From positions 638-32,913 of the forward strand of contig NZ_NOXX01000185.1 of NCBI RefSeq assembly GCF_002251775.1: a DNA stretch of 32,276 bases, written 5' to 3'. The notes beneath the pieces are model-generated. The model had not been told where the DNA came from. It was given only the letters and a program-made list of their open reading frames with translations, and did not search any database. The stretch's first letter is position 1, and every line of letters starts with the position of its first letter. The stretch comes from Flavobacterium aurantiibacter (GTDB lineage Bacteria > Bacteroidota > Bacteroidia > Flavobacteriales > Flavobacteriaceae). Made by a program: the position numbers and the translations under genes. Below are positions 1 through 8,578 of this stretch, piece after piece.

Positions 1-1629
1 ACAGTAGGTGCTTCTGTAACGATTACTACACCAGATGTTCCATTGTACATCTTGACTCAAGCAGATTTAGATGCAGGTCAGGCTACAAACACAGCTACTG
101 CTGCAGGAACTACTGCTGGCGGAGGTACTACAACCGATGTTTCAGATGATGGTATTACAGAAAATGGAAACGATAACCCAACGGTTACTCCATTAACGCA
201 AGTTCCATCTCTTACAATGTTGAAGACAGGATTGTTTAATGATAACAATTCCGATGGTGTTCCACAAGTAGGAGAGACTATTACTTATACATTCACAGTC
301 ACAAATACAGGAAATGTTACAGTAACTAACGTATTAGTAAATGACGCTTTGACTGGCACAGTTCTGGTTCCTGTTACGCCAACAGATCTATTGCCTGGTC
401 AAATAGGAACATTGACTGTTAATTATCCAATCACTCAGGCTAATATTGATGCAGGTCAGGTTCTGAACTCAGCAAGTACTACAGGATCTATACCTGGAGG
501 TGGAAACACTACAGATGTATCAGATGAAGGAAATCCAGATAATGGTAATGATAATCCAACAATTACTCCGCTAACAACCTCAAGATTATCGCTGATCAAA
601 ACAGCTGTTGTTGGTGGTGACGGAGTTGTGGGCGACGTTATTACGTACACGTTCACAGTGACAAATGTGGGAACTGCAACAATATCTAACATTGTGATTA
701 ACGATGCTCTAACAAATACAGTTAATCAAGCGTTAGTTCCAGCAACGTTGAATCCAGGTGAAGTAGGTACTCTGACTGCTACTTATGTAATTACCCAAAC
801 TGACGTTAATAACTGTCAAGTTGTGAACACGGCGACTGTAGTTGGCCAGAATCCTGCTGGTGTCTTGATCACCGATGTATCGGATGATGGTGATAATACA
901 AATGGTGATGACAACACTACAGTATCGACGCTTTGTACTATTAATAACGACATAGCTGTAGTTAAAACGGGAGTATTCAACGATTTGAATAACGACGGAT
1001 TTGCCCAAGTAAACGAAACAATTACGTACACGTTTACAGTAACAAATACTGGAAATTCAATTCTTTACAACGCAGTTATAACTGATGACTTCTTGCCAGG
1101 ACTTGTTTGGAACCTACCAACCCCTGTTACCATTCCTGAGCTACTTCCGGGCGAGTCATTCACTGGAATTCAAGCAGTGTACTATTTAACTCAAGAGGAT
1201 TTAGACAGAGGTCAAGTTACTAACCAAGCTTCTGTTAGAGCTGTCGCTGCAAATGGTGAGATAGTTGAAGATATTTCAGATGATGACAGCAACAACTTCG
1301 ATGATCCAACTGTAATAGTTCTTGATGGTTGTACAGTTAAAGTTTATAACTTAGTTTCACAGACAATTGCAGGTTACGAACATTTACATATTCAAGGTAT
1401 AGAATGTTATCCAAACAATTCAGTGATGATTTACAACCGTTGGGGTGTATTAGTATACGAAACAACAGGTTATAACAATGAAGACAAAGCCTTCAGAGGT
1501 ATATCAGAAGGTCGAGTGACAGTTGATAAATCGACTGGATTGCCAGAGGGTACTTACTATTACATCTTGAAATATGTAAAAGAAGGTCAACCGATCGAGA
1601 AAGCAGGATTCTTACATTTAACACGATAA
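1..1629 (+). CDS. C-terminal part of a large DUF11-repeat adhesin with gliding-motility-type T9SS C-terminal domain (5' truncated)
   Basis: The reading frame is open from base 1, so the gene starts outside the window; 542 residues are visible. It consists of Ig-like repeats of about 120 residues, each with a core like ITYTFTVTNTGN and an Asp/Asn-rich end (DVSDDG..NGNDNPT) that probably binds calcium. A C-terminal domain from about base 1342 contains GIECYPNNSVMIYNRWGVLV, which is typical of the gliding-motility-associated (CHU_C, type B) sorting domain recognised by the type IX secretion system. The protein is therefore inferred to be a secreted, surface-anchored adhesin of the SprB kind. A PorP/SprF gene follows 48 bases downstream, as it does behind sprB in Flavobacterium johnsoniae. 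The usual Asp/Gly-rich loop at the front of the C-terminal domain is not recognisable. The family is clear, but which adhesin it is cannot be told from the tail. Confidence 0.9.
   Translation, partial: TVGASVTITTPDVPLYILTQADLDAGQATNTATAAGTTAGGGTTTDVSDDGITENGNDNPTVTPLTQVPSLTMLKTGLFNDNNSDGVPQVGETITYTFTVTNTGNVTVTNVLVNDALTGTVLVPVTPTDLLPGQIGTLTVNYPITQANIDAGQVLNSASTTGSIPGGGNTTDVSDEGNPDNGNDNPTITPLTTSRLSLIKTAVVGGDGVVGDVITYTFTVTNVGTATISNIVINDALTNTVNQALVPATLNPGEVGTLTATYVITQTDVNNCQVVNTATVVGQNPAGVLITDVSDDGDNTNGDDNTTVSTLCTINNDIAVVKTGVFNDLNNDGFAQVNETITYTFTVTNTGNSILYNAVITDDFLPGLVWNLPTPVTIPELLPGESFTGIQAVYYLTQEDLDRGQVTNQASVRAVAANGEIVEDISDDDSNNFDDPTVIVLDGCTVKVYNLVSQTIAGYEHLHIQGIECYPNNSVMIYNRWGVLVYETTGYNNEDKAFRGISEGRVTVDKSTGLPEGTYYYILKYVKEGQPIEKAGFLHLTR
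211..1323 (+). repeat. Three tandem DUF11-like coding repeats
   Basis: Three repeats of about 350-375 bases run at roughly 211-576, 583-933 and 949-1323, and the end of a fourth occupies 1-210. Each opens with a K-T-x3-5-(D/G) strand followed by ITYTFTVTN, and ends with a (T/E)D(V/I)SDD-like segment. Nucleotide identity is highest at the ITYTFTVTN core (around 280, 640 and 1020). The third repeat lacks the D-N/L-N-x-D-G insertion present in the second and fourth. Confidence 0.85.
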
Positions 1630-1637
1630 ACTATTTT

Positions 1638-1662
1638 CCGGGATCTCTCTCAGGGATCCCGG
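1638..1662 (+). other. Intercistronic hairpin between adhesin and porP/sprF gene
   Basis: CCGGGATC (1638-1645) pairs perfectly with GATCCCGG (1655-1662). The stem extends inward by T-G, C-G and T-A pairs, leaving a 3-base loop, for 11 pairs in all. No T-run follows, so it is more likely an mRNA-stabilising or processing hairpin, or a partial attenuator, than a full intrinsic terminator. It lies 9 bases past the adhesin stop codon and 15 bases before the next start. Confidence 0.7.
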
Positions 1663-1677
1663 CCAAATACACAACAA

Positions 1678-2592
1678 ATGAGAGCAAAAATTTGGATATT
1701 GTTAATGTTTAGCGCTTGTGCAACTTACGCGCAACAAGATGCTCAATACACGCAGTACATGTATAACACAGTGAATGTTAACCCAGCTTATGCGGGTTCG
1801 CGTGGTGTTTTAAGTATATTTGGATTACATAGAACGCAGTGGGTAGGTCTAGATGGAGCACCAACAACCAATAACGTCTCTATTCATTCGCCTATAGCCA
1901 ATTCAAAGTTTGGAATAGGTCTGAGCGTTGTTAATGATAGAATTGGTATCTCCGATGAAAATACAGCTTCTGTTGATGTTTCATATTGGATTAAAACTTC
2001 TGAAGATTATAAATTATCTTTCGGTCTTAAAGCTTCTGCACATTTACTCAGCGTCGATTTTACAAGATTGACAGTTCTTCCAGGAGACAGCCCAAGCATT
2101 GGTCAAAACAATATTGATAACCGATTTACGCCAAATATTGGTGCTGGTATCTATCTACACAGTGACAAAACCTATGTAGGTTTATCTATACCGTTCATGC
2201 TTGAAACATTGCATTACGACGATAATTCCGCAAGTACAGCAAGCGAAAAAATGCATCTTTACTTTATAGCCGGACGCGTCTTTGATTTAAATCCAAATCT
2301 TAAATTTAAACCTGCTCTTCTTACTAAAGTGGTTAATGGAGCTCCTTTGCAAGTCGATTTGTCAGGTAACTTCCTTATTAATGAAAAATTTACTTTGGGT
2401 GTAGCTTATCGCTGGTCGGCGGCAATGAGTGCACTGGCAGGATTTCAAGTTAATGATTCATGGTTTGTTGGTTATGGGTATGATATGGAAACTACCAGGT
2501 TAGCAAATTACAATTCCGGCTCTCATGAAATCTTTTTACGTTTCGAGTTGTTTAAAAATTACGACAAAATTGTCTCGCCAAGATTCTTCTAA
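1678..2592 (+). CDS. PorP/SprF family type IX secretion outer-membrane protein
   Basis: This is a 304-residue protein with a short signal peptide (ending near ATYAQQ). The mature start, QDAQYTQYMYNTVNVNPAYAGS, is the hallmark of the PorP/SprF family. Glycine/aromatic-rich alternating strands and a terminal FELF..F-type strand fit an outer-membrane beta-barrel. In F. johnsoniae SprF is needed for the adhesin SprB to reach the surface, and family members act as partners of cargo with type B C-terminal domains; here the gene directly follows such a cargo. It is inferred to export or anchor that adhesin. The stop is one base from the start of the next gene, so the two are translationally close and co-transcribed. 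The symbol is left empty because genomes carry several paralogues. Confidence 0.9.
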   Translation: MRAKIWILLMFSACATYAQQDAQYTQYMYNTVNVNPAYAGSRGVLSIFGLHRTQWVGLDGAPTTNNVSIHSPIANSKFGIGLSVVNDRIGISDENTASVDVSYWIKTSEDYKLSFGLKASAHLLSVDFTRLTVLPGDSPSIGQNNIDNRFTPNIGAGIYLHSDKTYVGLSIPFMLETLHYDDNSASTASEKMHLYFIAGRVFDLNPNLKFKPALLTKVVNGAPLQVDLSGNFLINEKFTLGVAYRWSAAMSALAGFQVNDSWFVGYGYDMETTRLANYNSGSHEIFLRFELFKNYDKIVSPRFF

Positions 2593-2593
2593 T

Positions 2594-4555
2594 ATGATGT
2601 CAAATAAAATTAAAGTCGTTCTAATCTTGTTGTTGTCTTGCCTAACAACAGGTGCTTCTTTTGCTCAAAAGAAAAGTCTTGAAAAGGCAGACAAGAAATA
2701 TAGCAGGTTTGCCTATGTGGATGCAATTGAAATTTTAGAAAAAGTAGCAAAAAAAGGTTATAAGGATGAAAAGATGTTTCTTAAACTTGGAAATGCCTAT
2801 TTCTTTAACGCCGAATACGATAAGGCAGAAGCAGTATATCGGGAACTATTTGCCCTAAATTCAGAACAGAATGAACAAGTCATTTATAGATATGCACTTT
2901 CATTAAAGTCTGTTGGAAAGTATGAAGAAGCCGATAAGTATCTTGAAAAATTCAATGCTATCGCTAGTGCTGATAAAAGAGCGTCTTTGTTTAACGATAA
3001 TCGCGATTATCTAGAAGTTATTAAAATGAATTCTAAACGCTATTACGTAGAAGACGCAGGTATAAATTCGGTTTATTCTGATTACGGTTCTTCTATGAAT
3101 GGCGACAAGTTAGTTTTTGCAACTGCTAGAGATACAGGAGGACTTTCCAAAAAGAAATTTAAGTGGAACAACAAGTATTTTACAAATCTGTTTTCTTCTG
3201 ATGTTAAGGAAGACTTCGATGCGCCACTGGGAAATCCAAAACGTTATGGAAAGAAGTTAAATTCAAAATTCCATGAAGCTTCTGCTGTTTTTACCAAAGA
3301 TGGCACAACAATGTATTTCACTAGAAATAACTACTTAAACGGCCAAATACGTAGGAATGATAGCAAAGATGTCCTACTTAAAATTTACCGCGCTAAATGG
3401 ATTAATGGTACTTGGTCTAATGTTATTGAACTGCCATTTGATAGTGATGAGTATTCATGTGCTCACCCCGCTTTATCTCCCGATGAAAAAACAATGTATT
3501 TTGCATCTGATATGCCAGGTAGTTTTGGAGCTTCAGACTTATATAAAGTTGCAATAAACCCAGATGGTAGCTTCGGAACCCCAGTCAATTTAGGTTCAAA
3601 AATCAATACTCCTGGAAGAGAAACCTTCCCGTTTGTTAGTACTGAGGGCGAATTATACTTCGCTTCAGATGGCCATCCTGGATTGGGCGGACTCGATATA
3701 TTTGTTACCAAATTTAAAACCGATGGAACTTTTGGTAGCGTACAAAATTTAGGAACGCCACTAAATAGCAGAAAAGACGATTTCGGATTTTATATGAATC
3801 CAGTGGGTAGAACCGGTTTTTTCACTAGTAACCGAGAAAGTGGTAAAGGATTCGACGATATATACAAATTTACAGAACTTAAAAAGTTAAATTGTGAGCA
3901 AGTGCTTGAAGGCATTCTTCGTGATGTAGATACAAACGAGCCTGTAGTGGATGCCCAGTTAACCCTGTTCTCAGCTGATATGGATAAAATCGCAACGATC
4001 ACAACAAATAAAGAAGGATTTTATTCTTTTGGAACAGTTGATTGCGATACAAAACTCTTTGTCAGAGCTGACAAAGTAGATTACGAAACCACTGAGATTC
4101 CTATCAACACGCCGAAACTTACAGGTAATACATATATTCCCTTAACACTTAAAAAGCGTCTTGTTAAAATAGAACAAGGAACCGACTTAGCAGAACGCGA
4201 TGTTTTAGATATTCCGACTATTTACTTCGATCTTGATAAATCATTCATACGAAAAGACGCGGCATTTGAGCTTGAAAAAGTACTCGCTGTCATGAATCAA
4301 TATCCAAAAATGAAAATTGATGTGCGGTCACATACAGACAGCCGTCAAACGAAAGAATACAATCAAAGACTTTCTGAACGACGAGCAAAATCTACAATAG
4401 CATGGTTGGTTAGAAACGGAATTTCTCCTGATCGAATTACTGGTCGAGGATATGGAGAAACGCAACTAGTTAACAGATGTGCCGACGGCGTCAAATGTTC
4501 CGAAGCTGAACATCAAATGAACAGAAGATCACAATTTATTGTTGTTGAATTCTAA
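2594..4555 (+). CDS. OmpA-family protein with TPR, WD40-like and carboxypeptidase-regulatory domains (copy 1)
   Basis: The start is set at the ATGATG at 2594/2597, giving a signal peptide that ends TGASFAQ; an earlier in-frame start would put a non-signal stretch in front and overlap porP. The order of parts in about 653 residues is: signal peptide; TPR-like helices to about 150; a PD40-type propeller around 165-420 (several SPDEKTMYFASD-like and GGLDIF motifs); a carboxypeptidase-regulatory-like beta domain around 435-515; and an OmpA peptidoglycan-binding domain from about 530 (IYFDLDKSFIRKDA, then RSHTDSR, NQRLSERRA and GRGYGE). The protein should sit in the periplasm or outer membrane and bind peptidoglycan. 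An OmpA gene of this build also follows sprF in F. johnsoniae. It is closely related to the next gene. Confidence 0.9.
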   Translation: MMSNKIKVVLILLLSCLTTGASFAQKKSLEKADKKYSRFAYVDAIEILEKVAKKGYKDEKMFLKLGNAYFFNAEYDKAEAVYRELFALNSEQNEQVIYRYALSLKSVGKYEEADKYLEKFNAIASADKRASLFNDNRDYLEVIKMNSKRYYVEDAGINSVYSDYGSSMNGDKLVFATARDTGGLSKKKFKWNNKYFTNLFSSDVKEDFDAPLGNPKRYGKKLNSKFHEASAVFTKDGTTMYFTRNNYLNGQIRRNDSKDVLLKIYRAKWINGTWSNVIELPFDSDEYSCAHPALSPDEKTMYFASDMPGSFGASDLYKVAINPDGSFGTPVNLGSKINTPGRETFPFVSTEGELYFASDGHPGLGGLDIFVTKFKTDGTFGSVQNLGTPLNSRKDDFGFYMNPVGRTGFFTSNRESGKGFDDIYKFTELKKLNCEQVLEGILRDVDTNEPVVDAQLTLFSADMDKIATITTNKEGFYSFGTVDCDTKLFVRADKVDYETTEIPINTPKLTGNTYIPLTLKKRLVKIEQGTDLAERDVLDIPTIYFDLDKSFIRKDAAFELEKVLAVMNQYPKMKIDVRSHTDSRQTKEYNQRLSERRAKSTIAWLVRNGISPDRITGRGYGETQLVNRCADGVKCSEAEHQMNRRSQFIVVEF

Positions 4556-4572
4556 ATTAAGCGAACGGAATA

Positions 4573-6501
4573 ATGAAGCTCAAGGTAGTCATAAGTTTCC
4601 TTTTTTTATCCTGCTTCTGTCTAGCGCAGGAAAAAGAAGTTGCTCAAGCTACTCAGCAGTTCAATGATTTTGCTTATTTCGATGCAATAAAAATCTACGA
4701 ACGCGTCGCAGCAAGTGGATATAAATCAAAAGAACTTTTCCAAAAGTTAGGTAATGCTTATTATTTCAGCGCCGATTACGAAAATGCAGCTAAAGCTTAC
4801 AAAGAACTTTTTGCATTAACCGATGATCAGCATCCTGAATATTTCTATCGTTATGCACAAGCACTTAAATCCATTGAAGACTACGACTTATCAAAAGTCT
4901 ATATGGATAAGTTTGCAGCATTCAATATCGGAGATAAAAGAGCAAATGTCTATCTAAAAAAAAACGATTACCTAAAAGCAATAAAACAGAATTCCGGAAG
5001 ATATAACATCAAAATCTCCGAGTTTAATTCGCCTTATTCAGATTATGGTGGGGCTTTTCTTGGAAATAAACTAGTTTTTACCACTACAAGAGACACCGGC
5101 GGTGCCTTTAAATCTAAAATGAAGTGGACCAACGCAGCCTTCTCTAATTTTTATCAGGTGTCCTTCGACAATGATGGATCTGCAAATAAAGCCGAACGAT
5201 TTAATTCAAAAGTAAATTCGGTTTTAAACGAATCGAGCGCAGTTTTTACCGCAGATGGAAAAACGATGTATTTTACCCGAAACAATTATTTGAACGGCAA
5301 AAGACACAAAAATAATCGAGAGCAGGTTTTATTGAAAATATACAAAGCAACTCTTGACGATGGAAAGTGGGGAGATGTTGAAGAACTTCCGTTTAATAGC
5401 GATGAATTTTCTACAGCCCACCCAGCTTTAAGTCTTGATGAGAAATATTTATACTTCGCTTCAGATCGTCCAGGTGGAGTAGGTAAGTCCGACCTGTACG
5501 TAGTCGAAATAAAAAAAGATGGTACTTTCGGTGAAGTTCAAACGCTTGGTCCAGAAATAAATACCGAATCTAGAGAAACATTTCCATTTGTTACTGGCGA
5601 TAATACACTATATTTTGCTAGTGACGGTCATCCCGGTCTCGGTGGAACAGATGTATTTGCCACAAAATTAAAAAGTCCGACAACTACAGAGGAAATTCAA
5701 AATGTTGGCGAACCCGTCAATTCTCCTTTCGATGATTTTGCTTTTATTATTGACGATAAAAACAAGAATGGTTTTTTTACATCGAATCGTCCCTCAGAAT
5801 TTGGAGATGACGATATATATCAATTAACGGAAATTAAGCCTCTAGAGTGTAAGCAAAAAGTGGTAGGTGTTGTAGTAGATGAAAAAACACAGCAACCGCT
5901 TCCAAACGCACAAGTTATTTTATTGGACAAGAATTTGCAACGCATAGACGAAATGTACGCAAATGATAAGGGAGGATTTAGTTTTGAGCTTAATTGTAAA
6001 AGCGTGTACACGTTGCGAGCTAATAAACAATCCTACGAAACCAATGAAGTTCTTGTCAAAACACCCGATTTCTCTGGAGATGTTTCAGCTAAAATCGCGC
6101 TCTCACAAAAAACACCTCGTTTCCAAAAAGGAGAAGATATCGCTCCAAAAGTAGGTATCAAAATGATTTATTTCGATCTTGATAAATCATTTATACGTCC
6201 CGATGCTGCAATAGAGCTTGAAAAAATTAGACAAGTTTTGATAGAATATCCTAATATGAAAATAGATATTCGAAGCCATACCGATTGCCGAGCCACAGCT
6301 GCTTACAATGAAAAGTTGTCTGATCGTCGAGCACAATCAACTCGACAGTGGTTAATAGATAATGGTATCGATGCAAGCCGACTTTCAGCGAGAGGATACG
6401 GTGAATCTCAACCAATTAACAAGTGTGTCGATGGTGTTAAATGTTCGGAAGAAGAGCATCAGGCTAACCGACGATCACAGTTTATTATTCTCTCCCTATA
6501 A
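4573..6501 (+). CDS. OmpA-family protein with TPR, WD40-like and carboxypeptidase-regulatory domains (copy 2)
   Basis: A tandem paralogue of the preceding gene, 17 bases downstream. The 642-residue protein has a signal peptide (ending CFCLAQ) and the same domain order: TPR helices, PD40 propeller (YFASDRPGG, YFASDGHPGLGGTD), a carboxypeptidase-regulatory-like domain (GVVVDEKTQQPLPNAQV) and a C-terminal OmpA domain (MIYFDLDKSFIRPDA, IRSHTDCRA, LSDRRAQSTRQWL, ARGYGESQ). Both copies end with the same cysteine-bearing tail pattern C-x-DGVKCSE-x-EH. It probably links the adhesin/SprF machinery to peptidoglycan, as inferred for copy 1. Conservation is strongest in the OmpA domain and propeller core and weaker in the linkers, suggesting an old duplication rather than a recent one. 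Confidence 0.9.
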   Translation: MKLKVVISFLFLSCFCLAQEKEVAQATQQFNDFAYFDAIKIYERVAASGYKSKELFQKLGNAYYFSADYENAAKAYKELFALTDDQHPEYFYRYAQALKSIEDYDLSKVYMDKFAAFNIGDKRANVYLKKNDYLKAIKQNSGRYNIKISEFNSPYSDYGGAFLGNKLVFTTTRDTGGAFKSKMKWTNAAFSNFYQVSFDNDGSANKAERFNSKVNSVLNESSAVFTADGKTMYFTRNNYLNGKRHKNNREQVLLKIYKATLDDGKWGDVEELPFNSDEFSTAHPALSLDEKYLYFASDRPGGVGKSDLYVVEIKKDGTFGEVQTLGPEINTESRETFPFVTGDNTLYFASDGHPGLGGTDVFATKLKSPTTTEEIQNVGEPVNSPFDDFAFIIDDKNKNGFFTSNRPSEFGDDDIYQLTEIKPLECKQKVVGVVVDEKTQQPLPNAQVILLDKNLQRIDEMYANDKGGFSFELNCKSVYTLRANKQSYETNEVLVKTPDFSGDVSAKIALSQKTPRFQKGEDIAPKVGIKMIYFDLDKSFIRPDAAIELEKIRQVLIEYPNMKIDIRSHTDCRATAAYNEKLSDRRAQSTRQWLIDNGIDASRLSARGYGESQPINKCVDGVKCSEEEHQANRRSQFIILSL

Positions 6502-6561
6502 TTTTCCATTAAAAAAATTGTTAATACTGAGCTTTAGGCATCGGTAGCACAATCGAATTGT

Positions 6562-6569
6562 TAAATTTG
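6562..6569 (+). promoter_or_regulatory. Bacteroidota -7 promoter element for the prolyl isomerase operon
   Basis: TAAATTTG fits the TAnnTTTG consensus and lies 37 bases before the start at 6607, which would give a leader of about 30 bases. No good -33 TTTG is seen at the expected spacing. The gene group changes here, which supports a new transcription start. Confidence 0.45.
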
Positions 6570-6606
6570 CGTGCTTCACTAAACATATTTTCGAAATATT
6601 GTATCT

Positions 6607-8565
6607 ATGAAAATTAAATGGCTTTTATTCTGCCTGTTTTTATTGAGTATCCCTGCAGGTTTTGCACAAAACATTACAAAAGAAGTTTTGTTTACTGTGG
6701 ATGGTGAACCTTTTTACACCGATGAGTTTGCACGCGTTTACAAAAAGAATATTGATCTAGTCAAAGATGAGAGTCAGAAAGACCTAAACCAGTATTTAGA
6801 TTTATATATCGGCTACAAACTAAAAATCATAAAAGCTAATAAGTTAGGTTTGCAAAACGGGACTGCCTACCAAAACGAATTGAAGTCTTACAGATCGCAA
6901 TTGGCGAAAAATTACCTTACAGATACTAAGGTTACCGAAGAACTTGTCGCCGAAGCCTATGAGCGTTCGAAGTTTGAAATTAAAGCCGCTCATATCTTAA
7001 TTTCATGCGATGAAAATGCGTCGCCGGCAGACACGCTCAAAGCATTTAACAAAATTTCAGAAATCCGTAATCGCATAACTAAAGGTGAAGAATTCGGAAA
7101 ATTAGCGAAAGAGTTTTCGGAAGATCCATCAGCAAAAGAAAACTCCGGAGATTTGGGCTTCTTTTCTGTTTTTAGAATGGTTTATCCATTCGAATCTGGA
7201 GCTTATAAAACTGCTGTCGGTAAAATTTCGAATCCTGTTAGAACCCGTTTTGGATATCATATCATTAAAGTTTTAGAAAAACGAGCTAATCGTGGCGAGG
7301 TGAACGTAGCACATATCATGATCGCTAAGCCAGGAAATACTGATGGCGACGCGAAAGCAAAAGTTAAAATAGCCGAAATCTATCAAAAATTGCAGCAAGG
7401 GGAGAAGTTTGAAACTCTCGCAGAAATGTATTCTGAGGATCAATCTACCGCGAAAAAAGGCGGAGTCTTAAACAAGTTTGCTTCTGGCGATTTAACTTCT
7501 GAAGAATTCGAAGATGTTGCCTTTAGCTTGTCTGCAGAAAAAGCAATTAGCGAACCTTTTGAAACTGAATTCGGTTGGCACATAGTGAAGTTTTTGCAAA
7601 GATTCCCGATGAAACCTTTTCAGGAGGTAAAAAGCGACTTGGAGTCACGAATCAAAAAGGACGAAAGATCTCGAAAAATTACAAATAGCCTGGTTGAAAA
7701 ACTAACTGCAAAATATAGTCCTAAAACGGATCAAAAGACCTACAAAGCCGTAGAAAAAATCTTTGACGACTCTTTTTATAAAGGCGAATGGAAGCTGCCG
7801 GCAGATACGAAGGCTTTCGAAAAAACGATCTATACTGTAGACAAGCAGCAATATAAAGCAATAGATTTTATTCAATACGTAGAAAAACGACAAAAGGCAG
7901 CTCCCGATGTTAAGCCTATTGCGAAGCTCGTAGAAAATCTATACCAGTCATTTACCGCAGAAAAGCTCCAAGAGTATTACAATAATAACTTGGAAAACGA
8001 GTTTTCTGAATTTGCAGATATTATGACAGAATATAGAGATGGCTTACTTCTTTTTGATTTAATGGAGAAAGAAATCTGGCAGAAAGCAAAAACCGACACC
8101 ATTGGTTTGCAGAATTTTTATAACAGCAACAAATCCGCTTACCGTTGGAAAAAAAGATTTGAAGGTATTATAGCATCAAGTGTAACTAAAGATTTAGTAA
8201 CGAAAACCAAGAAAGCACTTAAGAATAAAACTGCAATTGCAGACATCAAAAAGGAACTAAACAAAGACGGAAAATCAGTCATGATTACAGAAGGTACTTT
8301 TGATGAAAACAGCGATGCCTATCCAGCAACACTTGCCTGGAAAGAAGGTCTTAGCGAGGTGCTTCAGAAAGGAGATTACTTCTACGTGATTGAAATAAAG
8401 AAAATACTACCCGCTGCCGACAAAACTTTCGAGGAGGCAAAAGGAAAAATCATCAACGATTATCAGCAATATCTCGAAAGTAACTGGGTAACAAACCTTA
8501 AAAAAGATTTTAAAATCGACGTAAATCAGGCCGCTTTCGAACGAGTGAAAGCCGCTTTGAAATAG
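6607..8565 (+). CDS. Periplasmic peptidylprolyl isomerase with two PpiC (parvulin) domains
   Basis: A 652-residue protein with a signal peptide (cut near PAGFAQ). After an N-terminal SurA-like helical segment come two parvulin-type rotamase domains, at about 124-223 (KAAHILIS ... GDLGFFSVFRMVYPFE ... FGYHIIKVLEKR) and about 233-330 (VAHIMIAKPG ... GGVLNKFASGDLTSEEFEDVAFSL ... EFGWHIVKFLQR). A long C-terminal part of about 320 residues ends in a region resembling another degenerate PpiC module. It should help fold outer-membrane and secreted proteins in the periplasm. It is the first gene of a three-gene group with a second isomerase 13 bases downstream. Paired SurA-like genes are common in flavobacteria. 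Function assignment is secure at family level; clients are unknown. Confidence 0.9.
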   Translation: MKIKWLLFCLFLLSIPAGFAQNITKEVLFTVDGEPFYTDEFARVYKKNIDLVKDESQKDLNQYLDLYIGYKLKIIKANKLGLQNGTAYQNELKSYRSQLAKNYLTDTKVTEELVAEAYERSKFEIKAAHILISCDENASPADTLKAFNKISEIRNRITKGEEFGKLAKEFSEDPSAKENSGDLGFFSVFRMVYPFESGAYKTAVGKISNPVRTRFGYHIIKVLEKRANRGEVNVAHIMIAKPGNTDGDAKAKVKIAEIYQKLQQGEKFETLAEMYSEDQSTAKKGGVLNKFASGDLTSEEFEDVAFSLSAEKAISEPFETEFGWHIVKFLQRFPMKPFQEVKSDLESRIKKDERSRKITNSLVEKLTAKYSPKTDQKTYKAVEKIFDDSFYKGEWKLPADTKAFEKTIYTVDKQQYKAIDFIQYVEKRQKAAPDVKPIAKLVENLYQSFTAEKLQEYYNNNLENEFSEFADIMTEYRDGLLLFDLMEKEIWQKAKTDTIGLQNFYNSNKSAYRWKKRFEGIIASSVTKDLVTKTKKALKNKTAIADIKKELNKDGKSVMITEGTFDENSDAYPATLAWKEGLSEVLQKGDYFYVIEIKKILPAADKTFEEAKGKIINDYQQYLESNWVTNLKKDFKIDVNQAAFERVKAALK

Positions 8566-8578
8566 TAAACATTCACTT

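Noticed and set aside
2525-2593. Upstream start for the first OmpA-family gene
   Set aside because: It would overlap the PorP/SprF gene and bury the signal peptide behind 23 unrelated residues; the ATGATG at 2594 is better.
6585-6599. ATATTT-TCG-AAATAT inverted repeat before the isomerase operon
   Set aside because: Short, AT-only arms are common by chance in this AT-rich DNA; no further support.
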